Shown piece after piece: positions 16,493 to 24,172 of a stretch of DNA of 64,000 bases. The notes under the pieces are model-generated. The model was not told the origin of the DNA, ran no database searches, and saw only the letters and a program-made list of their open reading frames with translations. Numbering within the stretch: position 1 is the stretch's first letter; the number at the start of each line of letters is the position of its first letter. Location: positions 62,001 through 126,000 of the forward strand of contig NZ_VFJE01000053.1 in NCBI RefSeq assembly GCF_006385255.1. Reading direction: 5' to 3'. Origin of the DNA: Flavobacterium microcysteis (GTDB lineage Bacteria > Bacteroidota > Bacteroidia > Flavobacteriales > Flavobacteriaceae). The translations under genes were made by a program, and so were the position numbers.

Positions 16493-17017
16493 ATGAAAAA
16501 TTCTATCTGCATTCTTGTATTACTCCTATTTTTAAATAGCTGTAAAAAACAAGAAATTGATTCGCCAAAAGCCAATCTTCCCACCACAATAGAGTCCAAA
16601 TCAGAAATTACGGATTCCAACAAACTTGAAAATGATATTTCTCAGGCAATAGAAGATATAGAAAAATCAAAACCCGAAGACAGGAGAAAAAACATCATCC
16701 AATTTTTAAGTTTTGCAGATACAATTGATGGTGCTGTGGCTGAAAGCTATTGCAATTTTGCTTTTGAATATGTAGAAAACAACACCAAAGATTTTCTTTC
16801 GGTACTTACTCCAAATGATTCCATAGCAATTGCACAATGGGCTAAAAAAAGCTCTGATGAAATAGCAATACTGGCTGAAACTCCTGAAGAAATTAGCAGC
16901 CTCTGGACAGAAATAAACAAAAACCATATCGCAAAAAGACAAAATCTAAGTCCAAATGAAATAGAACTTGATAAACTTTATCTCAAAGAATTAAAGTTGG
17001 CAATTGATAAGCATTAA
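16493..17017 (+). CDS. Lipoprotein of unknown function
   Basis: The 174-residue protein has a lipoprotein signal with lipobox LNSC (cysteine near residue 17), followed by KKQE and a low-complexity S/E/K linker to about residue 55. The rest is largely alpha-helical and acidic (LENDISQAIEDIEKSKPEDR). No known domain is recognised. It lies in a run of exported-protein genes on the plus strand. Confidence 0.7.
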   Translation: MKNSICILVLLLFLNSCKKQEIDSPKANLPTTIESKSEITDSNKLENDISQAIEDIEKSKPEDRRKNIIQFLSFADTIDGAVAESYCNFAFEYVENNTKDFLSVLTPNDSIAIAQWAKKSSDEIAILAETPEEISSLWTEINKNHIAKRQNLSPNEIELDKLYLKELKLAIDKH

Positions 17018-17125
17018 AAAATATTGGGATACTAAATCTGAGAAATGCAATTAAACAACATATCATCCTCACACAAAAACAAAACATTTTAAATCAAAAC
17101 TTTAACAAACAAAAAAACAAAACAA

Positions 17126-17506
17126 ATGAAATCACTAATTAAAACTTTACTAATCAGCCTTGCCGTAGTTTCATGTTCATCAAATAAATCAGGAGATTCA
17201 AAAGTCAACACAGATGCATCGTATGGCTATACCGAAAAAAATCCGATAAAAGTGGGTGGTTTTTCAAACGGCCCAGCTAACGAAAGAAGATATCTGAATT
17301 CATTATCCGGCCCAAATGGGGAAACTATAAATTATGAGAGAACAGGAAGCTGCTGTGCTTTTGAAACAAAAAACAGTCCTTTTGGTAGCGGTATGCTAGA
17401 TGCTTATGCTGTAACTTATGAAGGTAAAAAAGATACAGTAATGTTATATCTCAATATGTATGACAAAGCATCCTTAAAGGCTCCTGTAGGTTTTAAGTTC
17501 AAGTAA
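17126..17506 (+). CDS. Small lipoprotein, conserved-looking
   Basis: The 126-residue protein has a lipobox VVSC (cysteine near residue 17) and a compact domain with PIKVGGFSNGPANERRYLNS, a double cysteine in TGSCCAFETKNS, DAYAVTYEGKKDTVMLYLNM and APVGFKF at the end. This pattern recurs in small Bacteroidota lipoproteins, but I know of no established function. It lies 17 bases before the transglutaminase gene, so the two probably form an operon. Confidence 0.72.
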   Translation: MKSLIKTLLISLAVVSCSSNKSGDSKVNTDASYGYTEKNPIKVGGFSNGPANERRYLNSLSGPNGETINYERTGSCCAFETKNSPFGSGMLDAYAVTYEGKKDTVMLYLNMYDKASLKAPVGFKFK

Positions 17507-17523
17507 ACTTTGTAAATAAAATA

Positions 17524-18570
17524 ATGAAATCCTTTTTTTTATCGATCCTGCTCTTTGCCTCATTTTTTGCTTATTCGCAGGATGAAATTGACGTGGATGA
17601 AATCTCATCAAACGATTATGAAAACATAGAGTATGATGGGGACTTATCTAAATTGGTTATTTCACTTACTAAAAACTCCAATACGGACTTAGAAAAAGCC
17701 GAAGTCATTTTTAAATGGATTACCAATACTATCAGCTACGACTATAAACTGTTCAATAAAAACAAAAGAGCAAAAAAATTCAGGTGTAAGAACAAAGCAG
17801 AATGTCAGCAAAAAATGATTGATTGGAAAAACAAAGAAATTAAAAAAATCCTTCGGAAGAAAAAAGCGATTTGTTGGGGATACTCCGAACTTTACAAAAG
17901 AATGTGTGCCATTGCTGGTGTTAACTGCATTATTATTAACGGATATATAAAAACAGACGCGGCGCATGTTGGCCGAATGGGTATTTTAGACCATGCCTGG
18001 AATGCAATTGTCATTGACAACGAATATCATTATTTAGATGCGACCTGGGCGTCAGGATACTGCACAAAAAAAGAAAATGGAAAATTAAACGGATTTGTAA
18101 AAAAATACAATGACTATTATTGGTTAACGCCCATAGATAAATTATCCCGAAATCATTTCCCAAAAGACACTTTACTATTGGTAAATTCCAAGTATAATAA
18201 AAAGCTTTTCAAGCAAAATCCTTATATCGAAGGCACAAAGCTTCCTTTAATTGAAATTATTTCGCCAGATTCCGGGGTATTGAATCAAAAAATAAATGAC
18301 ACCATTAAATTTTCGTTCCAATATTCAAAATCAATCAAGAATCTCCAAATCAATACTAATCTCAAACGAAATCCAAAAATATGGCGGGTTACTAAAGGAG
18401 TAAGAACTATAGATGACAAGGCACTCAGCAAACAGGAATATATTACACCCACAAAACAAAACGGCATCTATTCCTTTGAATATGTTGTGCAAAGCAACTC
18501 ACTACGATATATTGAAATTTTATTTGAGCACAGGCTCGTTCTAAAATATCTAGTAAAGATTACGGAATAA
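17524..18570 (+). CDS. Secreted transglutaminase-like (papain-fold) protein
   Basis: The 348-residue protein has a signal peptide (MKSFFLSILLFASFFAYS). A transglutaminase-like core spans about residues 50-180: KAEVIFKWITNTISYDY, the nucleophile in KKKAICWGYSELYKRM (Cys near 117), LDHAWNAIVIDNEYHYLD (His near 157) and the Asp in YLDATWASGY (near 172). The complete Cys-His-Asp triad argues for an active cysteine protease, amidase or crosslinker. Many bacterial relatives cut peptides in the periplasm. The last 150 residues look like a beta-sandwich. Confidence 0.85.
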   Translation: MKSFFLSILLFASFFAYSQDEIDVDEISSNDYENIEYDGDLSKLVISLTKNSNTDLEKAEVIFKWITNTISYDYKLFNKNKRAKKFRCKNKAECQQKMIDWKNKEIKKILRKKKAICWGYSELYKRMCAIAGVNCIIINGYIKTDAAHVGRMGILDHAWNAIVIDNEYHYLDATWASGYCTKKENGKLNGFVKKYNDYYWLTPIDKLSRNHFPKDTLLLVNSKYNKKLFKQNPYIEGTKLPLIEIISPDSGVLNQKINDTIKFSFQYSKSIKNLQINTNLKRNPKIWRVTKGVRTIDDKALSKQEYITPTKQNGIYSFEYVVQSNSLRYIEILFEHRLVLKYLVKITE

Positions 18571-18704
18571 GATTGCTGCCAACTGTCACTTTAAACCGCA
18601 TCATTTCAAAGCAATCATTTTTATTTTAATCATTTATCAGAAATCCAATCACAACAATTCGGTGCATTTAATTTCAAATGTGTCATTAAATAAATTAAAC
18701 AATT

Positions 18705-19097
18705 ATGGGAATAGTAATTTTTCCTTTTATACTCTTAGCTGCTATAATTAGTATTATTTCGATGGTTTCAGTAATAAAAAGCATCCCAAAAAGAGAACTT
18801 AAATTAGAACAAGTATTTTTAGGCTTTGTTTTATCAGCTGCCATATATTTTACAATCATCTCGTGTTATGTTGCAATCGGATCAGCCTGGGTTTTAAGTA
18901 CCGGATTTATAATTCCTATCTTTATGGTTTTCCTGCCCTATTTTGCATCTAAGACATTGAAAACAGGAAACTCAAAACAAATTTATTGGTCAAAAGTCCT
19001 CTTAGTAAGCATTAGTATTACCGCAATTTTAGCGACAATTTATTTTGAATATGCTTTTAATTTCTTTGATTATTATGGGATTGAAAAGACACATTAA
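18705..19097 (+). CDS. Four-helix membrane protein of unknown function
   Basis: The 130-residue protein has four predicted membrane helices: FPFILLAAIISIISMVSVI, VFLGFVLSAAIYFTIISCYV, TGFIIPIFMVFLPYFASK and SKVLLVSISITAILATIYF. Loops are short and basic (KSIPKRELKLEQ). No family is recognised. It sits between the transglutaminase and a lipoprotein gene with ordinary spacing. Confidence 0.65.
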   Translation: MGIVIFPFILLAAIISIISMVSVIKSIPKRELKLEQVFLGFVLSAAIYFTIISCYVAIGSAWVLSTGFIIPIFMVFLPYFASKTLKTGNSKQIYWSKVLLVSISITAILATIYFEYAFNFFDYYGIEKTH

Positions 19098-19146
19098 TAA
19101 CAGATTTATTAAGCACATTTAATTTTCGTATATTAAATAAACCCCC

Positions 19147-19893
19147 ATGAAATCAGTTATAGTAATACTATTATTCATCTCATTTACTTCTTGCAAGCAA
19201 AATCAAGATACTAAAGAATTTCCTGAAAAAACTTTATCAGACACTACAACCGTACAAGCCACTAAAACCGAAAACCAACAAATCCATTATTTTGATACCA
19301 CATTTGTTGTCAACAAACAAAACTTTCAATTCACGATAAATGACATCGATGAAGAGAATGTCACGCTAACCTTTATCAGAAATTCAAAAAATATAAAAAC
19401 AGATACCATTTCATCCATCGGATTAGGCGACTTTGAATTTATTGACTTTAATAAGGATGGTAATACCGACATACAATTCACTTATCTCGGCAATAATCCT
19501 TCCTTTTATCTTTATTTGTTTGACAGCAAAAACAATGAGTTCAAAAATGTAAAAGACTTTGTCAAATTTTCATATTCAACTCAACTCAAAACAAATCCAA
19601 AATATTATTATTCCTATGAAAGAGCGGGATGTGCAGATTATAATTGGGTAAGCGATTTATTCTATATTGATAATTTTACTGCCATCCAAATCGGGCATAT
19701 ATACGGACAAGGCTGTGAATTTGAAATAGAAAAAAATCCTCAAGTAATTGAGATTTTTAAAATTATTGGCAATAATGAAGAAAACCAAAAACAGATTGAA
19801 AAACTGCCTTATACCAAAAACATATCTAAGTTTGATGAAAAATGGGATTTTATTGAAAAGTATTGGAATGCTAATTATAAGAAGTTTGAATAA
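19147..19893 (+). CDS. Lipoprotein with a calcium-loop-like motif
   Basis: The 248-residue protein has a lipobox TSC after a short hydrophobic segment (cysteine near residue 16) and a Thr/Lys/Gln linker. The core contains FEFIDFNKDGNTDIQFTYLG, a D-x-N-x-D-G-x-x-D loop as in FG-GAP/VCBS or dockerin calcium sites, preceded and followed by beta-strands. The tail (NISKFDEKWDFIEKYWN) is helical. It is probably an outer-membrane-anchored binding protein. No function is claimed. Confidence 0.68.
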   Translation: MKSVIVILLFISFTSCKQNQDTKEFPEKTLSDTTTVQATKTENQQIHYFDTTFVVNKQNFQFTINDIDEENVTLTFIRNSKNIKTDTISSIGLGDFEFIDFNKDGNTDIQFTYLGNNPSFYLYLFDSKNNEFKNVKDFVKFSYSTQLKTNPKYYYSYERAGCADYNWVSDLFYIDNFTAIQIGHIYGQGCEFEIEKNPQVIEIFKIIGNNEENQKQIEKLPYTKNISKFDEKWDFIEKYWNANYKKFE

Positions 19894-19942
19894 AAAAGAA
19901 TAAGACCTATAGCATTAATAACGACACCTTAATAAAGAAAAT

Positions 19943-20005
19943 ATTAAAAAAATTAATGATAAAGAGTTTGATAAGCCGAAGTATGAAACGATAAGAGAAA
20001 GATAA
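19943..20005 (+). pseudogene. Possible coding relic (3' end of a lost gene)
   Basis: In the spacer before the RDD gene an open stretch reads IKKINDKEFDKPKYETIRER and then stops at 20003-20005. It has no start codon or upstream frame, but its composition (charged, helical, with KPKYE) is more protein-like than the surrounding AT-rich spacer. It may be the tail of a deleted gene. The evidence is only compositional. Confidence 0.2.
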
Positions 20006-20050
20006 CAGCAAAAATCCCCTAAATAACAAAGCCAATTTAAATCAACAACT

Positions 20051-20800
20051 ATGACAGAACAAACAACAACATTTCTTAAATCAAGCCGAAAAAGACGAAT
20101 TGTAGCATTTTTAATCGACCACTTCGTGTTAAGCTTCTTAATAGTCTCTATTTGCTTTCTCGCACTTGGCCCAGATTTTATAGATAAAGCCAGTACAGGT
20201 AAAATAATATCCCTGCCTTTGATTATGTCTTTAGGATTTCTTTTATACTTATTAAAAGACAGTATAAAAGGAATTAGTATTGGAAAATGGGCTATGGGAA
20301 TTATGATTCGTGATGAAAATAACCCAACCCAAATACCATCAATTGGTCGTTTATTTTTACGGAATGTGCCGTTTATAATTTGGCCTGTTGAATTTATCGT
20401 ATTGGCAACAAGCGATCAAAAGAAAAGATTAGGAGATAAGATTGCTAAAACAATTGTAGTCAAAAATCCTAATAAGCCGGCACAGCTTCCTCGAATTTTA
20501 ATGCTTATTGGCGTTGCAATTGCCTTTTTTGTACTCTTTATTGTTTTAATAGGTAGTGCCATGAAAAATTCAGACGCCTATAAAACTGCAATAACCGAAA
20601 TCGAAAAAAGTGAAGAAATCCGAATCCAAACCGGAGGTATTAAAGGCTACGGAATAATGCCAACAGGAAACATTAGTGTATCTAACAATGAAGGACAAGC
20701 CCAACTTGAAATCAAAGTGTTAGGAAACACTAATGACATGCACGTAAATGTCTATTTAGAGAAAGAAAATGGACAATGGAAAGTAATAGAAATGCAATAA
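20051..20800 (+). CDS. RDD membrane domain fused to a Coa1-like domain
   Basis: The 249-residue protein has two parts. Residues 1-140 form an RDD domain with SRKRRIVAFLIDHFVLSFL (R and D motifs in helix one), GISIGKWAMGIMIRDE and RLFLRNVPFIIWPVEFIVL. Residues 150-249 have one more helix (ILMLIGVAIAFFVLFIVLIG) and then an exported soluble part (SDAYKTAITEIEKSEEIRIQ ... ENGQWKVIEMQ) that looks like the cytochrome-oxidase assembly factor Coa1 family. RDD proteins are putative transporters or anchors. The combination suggests a membrane-anchored assembly or stress factor. This is inference. Confidence 0.75.
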   Translation: MTEQTTTFLKSSRKRRIVAFLIDHFVLSFLIVSICFLALGPDFIDKASTGKIISLPLIMSLGFLLYLLKDSIKGISIGKWAMGIMIRDENNPTQIPSIGRLFLRNVPFIIWPVEFIVLATSDQKKRLGDKIAKTIVVKNPNKPAQLPRILMLIGVAIAFFVLFIVLIGSAMKNSDAYKTAITEIEKSEEIRIQTGGIKGYGIMPTGNISVSNNEGQAQLEIKVLGNTNDMHVNVYLEKENGQWKVIEMQ

Positions 20801-20836
20801 TAAAAATAGTTATTAATTGTAATTTTCAAAACAGCT

Positions 20837-20860
20837 AAGCCGCCTATTAGGCGGCTTTGT
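20837..20860 (+). terminator. Terminator after the RDD gene
   Basis: AAGCCGCCT (20837-20845) and AGGCGGCTT (20849-20857) form a perfect nine-pair stem with a three-base loop, followed by a short T-rich tail (TGTTATTTCT). Confidence 0.75.
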
Positions 20861-20916
20861 TATTTCTATTAAATTCATAAAAACATTTTATCGATAAAAT
20901 ATGCTTTTTATCAAAT

Positions 20917-20978
20917 GTTTTAGTAAGAATTTACTTTGGATATAATATTTTAATATATTTGATTTCAGACAATTACAA
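20917..20978 (+). promoter_or_regulatory. Promoter-containing repeat, copy B
   Basis: Begins TTTTAGTAAGAATTTA and contains TTAATATATTTGATTTCAG, with the -7 box TATATTTG at 20954-20961. It shares a 21-base identical core with copy A (14846) and the TTTTAGTAAGAATT part with copy C (23584). It is 44 bases before the box-to-ATG end at 21005, so it should drive the accessory cluster. Confidence 0.65.
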
Positions 20979-21004
20979 AATTTCAACTAAACAATCTACA
21001 ATTA

Positions 21005-21577
21005 ATGATACCAATTTACGAACAAGGACATCAACAAGGGATTGGGCATGGATTCAAAAGTTTCTTAAGAACATTTATTCAGATATGTGAAAATCATTTA
21101 GATAATGGGCGTGCCAAATCATTTGCATTCATCTTATATGATTTTCATGATAATCAAATTAGAGACATTCTAAAAAGTCAAGGAGGTTTTGCAAAACTAG
21201 ATAGACTTTCAGGTTCTGAATTATCTATTTTCTATATCCATTCTAACGACAAAAAGCTAATCAAAACATTTAATCAAATTTTTTTAGGAGCATTCGAAAT
21301 AGAAAACACAGCCGAGTTACCGGGTGTCATTTTTTTTAAAATAGTTGATAGGAATGTTGAAGATTTACAAATTGTTGAATTAGAACAAAATGATAAAATG
21401 TTTGCATTTCAAGAACTTTATTCAACAATAGAAGATTATTTAAAAGATAGTAGAAATATACCTAAACCTAAAAAGAATAAATTGTTTAATTTTTTTGGCA
21501 ATGTAAAAAAAGTCGCTGTCGAGGAATTAATAGCTTGGGTACTTAATGAGAGTATAAAAAAGGCTCAAAATTTATGA
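21005..21577 (+). CDS. Protein of unknown function, first gene of the accessory cluster
   Basis: The 190-residue protein starts MIPIYEQGHQQGIGHGFKSF. A compact alpha/beta region follows (RAKSFAFILYDFHDNQIRDI; LSGSELSIFYIHSNDKKLIK), then an acidic helix and a basic-hydrophobic C-terminus (KPKKNKLFNFFGNVKKVAVE). No signal peptide or membrane helix is certain. I do not recognise the family. The base composition is more AT-rich than in flanking housekeeping genes. It stands 72 bases before the next gene of the cluster and is headed by repeat copy B. Confidence 0.6.
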   Translation: MIPIYEQGHQQGIGHGFKSFLRTFIQICENHLDNGRAKSFAFILYDFHDNQIRDILKSQGGFAKLDRLSGSELSIFYIHSNDKKLIKTFNQIFLGAFEIENTAELPGVIFFKIVDRNVEDLQIVELEQNDKMFAFQELYSTIEDYLKDSRNIPKPKKNKLFNFFGNVKKVAVEELIAWVLNESIKKAQNL

Positions 21578-21648
21578 TAAAAGCCAATTTTTAAACAAAA
21601 ATTCAAAATCCTCAAGTTTCAAAACATCTTAGAATCAATAAATTAAAT

Positions 21649-21960
21649 ATGAATAACACTATTTGTTATATTGTAAAAACATGGAATAACGGAAACAAAA
21701 ACAGTTCAGGAGCCGGATATGGAATTCGTATAGGCATTAAAAATTTTGACGATTTAAAAGATTGGGAAGAAATTATTGTTGACACTAATTCTATTAAACG
21801 TACATCACAAAATTTCACGAAAAAATGTCCCGAAATTAGAAATATAATTATTGGGAAATTTTTACTCAAAAATGATTTAAGCAATTGGAAATATGGGAAA
21901 CCTTTTAAACTTAAACTTTGCAAAGTTGGAGAGAATAAATTTGAACTTAAAATATTATAA
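21649..21960 (+). CDS. Small protein of unknown function in the accessory cluster
   Basis: The 103-residue soluble protein starts MNNTICYIVKTWNNGNKNSS, with GAGYGIRIGIKNFDDL as its clearest motif. The rest is beta-strand-like, basic and asparagine-rich, ending KPFKLKLCKVGENKFELKIL. Strong AT bias. No known domain is recognised. The gene is between the 190-residue protein gene and the 57-residue gene, all on the plus strand. Confidence 0.55.
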   Translation: MNNTICYIVKTWNNGNKNSSGAGYGIRIGIKNFDDLKDWEEIIVDTNSIKRTSQNFTKKCPEIRNIIIGKFLLKNDLSNWKYGKPFKLKLCKVGENKFELKIL

Positions 21961-22010
21961 ATTAATAAATCGCAGAAAATTTTACTTGATAAACTTAAAA
22001 ACTAATATTT

Positions 22011-22184
22011 ATGGAGGAATGGATTGAATTAGGATATCAAATAATAAGAGATCTCAAAAAGGCAGTAGAAGAAAACAATAAAGAAGAAATTGAAAGACTA
22101 GAAAAGGTAAAGCAACATTATGCTAATTTTTTTCAACCAACGATTTCTATTGAAAAATTTAAATCAGATAATGGTTTAATTTAA
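22011..22184 (+). CDS. Short helical protein (57 residues)
   Basis: An ATG at 22011 opens a 57-codon frame ending in TAA at 22182-22184. The first 38 residues are a highly charged amphipathic helix (LKKAVEENNKEEIERLEKVK), with the tail FQPTISIEKFKSDNGLI. The stop is two bases before the ATG of the next gene, which strongly suggests a real, coupled gene. No known family; it could be an interaction or antitoxin-like partner, which is speculation. Confidence 0.55.
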   Translation: MEEWIELGYQIIRDLKKAVEENNKEEIERLEKVKQHYANFFQPTISIEKFKSDNGLI

Positions 22185-22186
22185 AC

Positions 22187-22420
22187 ATGAAAAATTTACT
22201 CACTCTACATGAGGCTGTAATTTTAATTTTATTAAAAAAGCCTAATCGGACAGCTTCATATGACGAAATAGCCAAAGAAATTGAAAAGCGTAATTTATTC
22301 CCAATTAGAAAAGGAAATATATCACTCAGTGAGCAAATAAAATTAAGAACGTCTATCGCATCAAGCAAATACAAGCACCTTTTTCAGAAGGTTTCTGAAA
22401 ATGAAATTAGGTTTACTTAA
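22187..22420 (+). CDS. HARE-HTH-like winged-helix protein (77 residues)
   Basis: The 77-residue protein reads as one winged-helix domain: TLHEAVILILLKKPNRTASY, then DEIAKEIEKRNLFPIRKGNI, SEQIKLRTSIASSKYKHLFQ and the last strand KVSENEIRFT. This order (helix, basic turn, I-x-x-x-I-x-x-x-x-L, S/T-rich helix, F-x-x-V strand) matches the HARE-HTH domain seen in restriction endonucleases, RNA polymerase delta and ASXL proteins. The match was made by eye. It is probably a DNA- or nucleic-acid-binding partner of the protease encoded 34 bases downstream. Confidence 0.6.
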   Translation: MKNLLTLHEAVILILLKKPNRTASYDEIAKEIEKRNLFPIRKGNISLSEQIKLRTSIASSKYKHLFQKVSENEIRFT

Positions 22421-22454
22421 AATAATATTATAATCTATAAACAGTTGACTCATT

Positions 22455-23267
22455 ATGATAATACATGAAGATAATTTTGCATATTCTATTTCACTTTCAA
22501 TTAACGAAGGAAAATCAAAAGGTTCAGGATTCAGATTAAAATATAAAGGATATAACTTTATTGTTTCAGCCAAGCATGTTTTCTATGATTCAAGCAATAA
22601 TCTATATGGTGACCTTTTAATTGCAACATGTCAATCACCATTAGATGATGGAAAATTAATTTTTCAAATTCATCTAGATGAAGCCAAAATATTCTATTCA
22701 AAAACTTCTGATGTTTGCGTTATACTTTTAGGTAAAAACTATCCTGTATATTCAGAATCAGTACCTTTGAAAGATGATTTAAACCAAATAAAAAGACCTG
22801 CAAGTTTAGAAATCGAAGAGTATATTCACATTTTAGAAGAATCTGCCAGCCATATAGTATCGGTAGACATTGAAGCGACAAGAAATCTAAATCAAATTAG
22901 AATAGCTAATGAAGTTTATCTCATGGGATATCCTACTTCATTAGGTCTAAAAGAAAATAAATATTTTGACAGCTCAAAACCTTTAATGAGAAAAGGAATT
23001 ATTTCAGGTATAAATATTAAAGAAAATACTTTTATAATAGACTGCCCGTCTTATCAAGGAAACTCTGGAGGCCCTGTTGTAGAACAAGGAGAAGATGGTT
23101 GTTTCTGTGTAATAGGAATTGTCTCGCAATATATACCTTATGAAACTGAGTGGTATAATAGTCGTGAAAAAATTAAAAATACAGAAGTAGCAAATTCTGG
23201 TTTTTCAGTATGCATCCCCTTTGATTCTATCACAGAATTAATAGAATCAAATTTAGATAGTTTATAA
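22455..23267 (+). CDS. Trypsin-like serine protease, no signal peptide
   Basis: The 270-residue protein has the chymotrypsin-fold triad: His in NFIVSAKHVFYDSS (near residue 42), Asp in FYSKTSDVCVILL (near 89) and the nucleophile in CPSYQGNSGGPVVEQG (near 206). GSGFRLKYKGYNFIVSAKHV is the usual first barrel strand pair. With no signal peptide or membrane helix it should work in the cytosol, unlike most HtrA-type proteases, and it lacks a PDZ domain. Cytosolic trypsin-like proteases of this sort are known from bacterial conflict systems. It closes the 21005-23267 cluster and is followed by a terminator. Confidence 0.85.
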   Translation: MIIHEDNFAYSISLSINEGKSKGSGFRLKYKGYNFIVSAKHVFYDSSNNLYGDLLIATCQSPLDDGKLIFQIHLDEAKIFYSKTSDVCVILLGKNYPVYSESVPLKDDLNQIKRPASLEIEEYIHILEESASHIVSVDIEATRNLNQIRIANEVYLMGYPTSLGLKENKYFDSSKPLMRKGIISGINIKENTFIIDCPSYQGNSGGPVVEQGEDGCFCVIGIVSQYIPYETEWYNSREKIKNTEVANSGFSVCIPFDSITELIESNLDSL

Positions 23268-23320
23268 TTTTGTGATAATTCAGATTGACAAATATTGCAT
23301 TAACAATAAGTTTTATAAAC

Positions 23321-23347
23321 AAAAAACCGCCTCACAGCGGTTTTTTT
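23321..23347 (+). terminator. Terminator after the protease gene
   Basis: AAAAAACCGC (23321-23330) pairs with GCGGTTTTTT (23337-23346) across a six-base loop and continues with T. The sequence is nearly the same as the terminator at 24598-24622 and belongs to the duplicated block. Confidence 0.85.
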
Positions 23348-23559
23348 AATTTTCTCCCCAAACACTTCACACCAAAAAGCGCACGCTTTTCATCAGCATT
23401 TATAGAAATATCAGAATGATATAAAGCCATATCATGTACCAATTTTAACGACTTCGATAATTCCAAAGTGCCATAAAACAAAACAAATTCAATAAATTCA
23501 AATTGAGCTAGTGTGAGTCACACCTACATTCTCGCACGTTGTGCATTACCCTCTGACAT
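23345..23559 (-). pseudogene. Broken second copy of the 90-residue gene at 24622-24894
   Basis: The minus strand is closely similar, base by base, to the intact gene at 24622-24894 (for example the stretch encoding ELSKSLKLVHDMALYHSD is kept). Two in-frame stops occur near the N-terminal part, a TAG and a TGA that replaces the intact copy's tryptophan codon. The C-terminal WEGVEEI is lost and the frame reads into the terminator. The similarity includes the adjacent terminator. A recent duplication followed by decay is inferred. Confidence 0.85.
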
Positions 23560-23583
23560 AGGATCTCATTCGAACATCAAACC

Positions 23584-23645
23584 TTTTAGTAAGAATTATT
23601 CTCCATTTAAAAACAATTTAATACATTTGATTTCAGACAGTTATA
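23584..23645 (+). promoter_or_regulatory. Promoter-containing repeat, copy C
   Basis: Starts TTTTAGTAAGAATTATT and contains TTTAATACATTTGATTTCAG, with the -7 box TACATTTG at 23622-23629. It is most like copy B at its left end. Transcription would start near 23635 and lead to the lipoprotein gene at 23699. Confidence 0.65.
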
Positions 23646-23698
23646 AATATTACACTATATATAAATGAAACTAATAATAATCAATAAAACGAATAGCC

Positions 23699-24172
23699 AT
23701 GAAAAAAAACGTAATTTACATTTTAAGTGTATCTTTTCTTATTCTTAGTTGCGGTACACCGAAAACATTAAAACAATTAGGCTGGTCAAAAGGATGTCCT
23801 TTAGAACGACTAAATTGGATGGAAGCTTCTGAAGGTTATGACAGTAAAACAATGTTAGAAATTGCCACAAAACTAGAAGCTGCTGTTAAATCAGATCTAT
23901 CGGCAATTAAAGGTGACGCAAAAGCAAAAGGAGAACTTAATTCGACTTTAAATGACATCGTAAATAAAAATGGTGGTGGTAAAATAAAAGTATCTCAAGA
24001 ATTTTATGAAGCATATATAAATAAACGTTCTGGAATATGTGCAGTTTATCAAGGAATAAAAGACAAAATATTTACTGACGATGTTGCAAAAAGTAAAGCC
24101 CAAGAATTATACTTGAAACTTGCGGAATCTTTTTCACAAATAAAATCTGAAGAAGAAAAAAAAAACCAATAG
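23699..24172 (+). CDS. Lipoprotein of unknown function
   Basis: The 157-residue protein has a lipobox LSCG (cysteine near residue 18) and a helical, charged mature part starting TPKTLKQLGWSKGCPLERLN. Two more cysteines are present (SKGCPLE and RSGICAVYQG) and could form a disulfide. No family is recognised. The TAG stop overlaps the GTG of the next gene (TAGTG), so the pair is coupled. The pair is flanked on both sides by copies of the duplicated minus-strand gene. Confidence 0.65.
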   Translation: MKKNVIYILSVSFLILSCGTPKTLKQLGWSKGCPLERLNWMEASEGYDSKTMLEIATKLEAAVKSDLSAIKGDAKAKGELNSTLNDIVNKNGGGKIKVSQEFYEAYINKRSGICAVYQGIKDKIFTDDVAKSKAQELYLKLAESFSQIKSEEEKKNQ

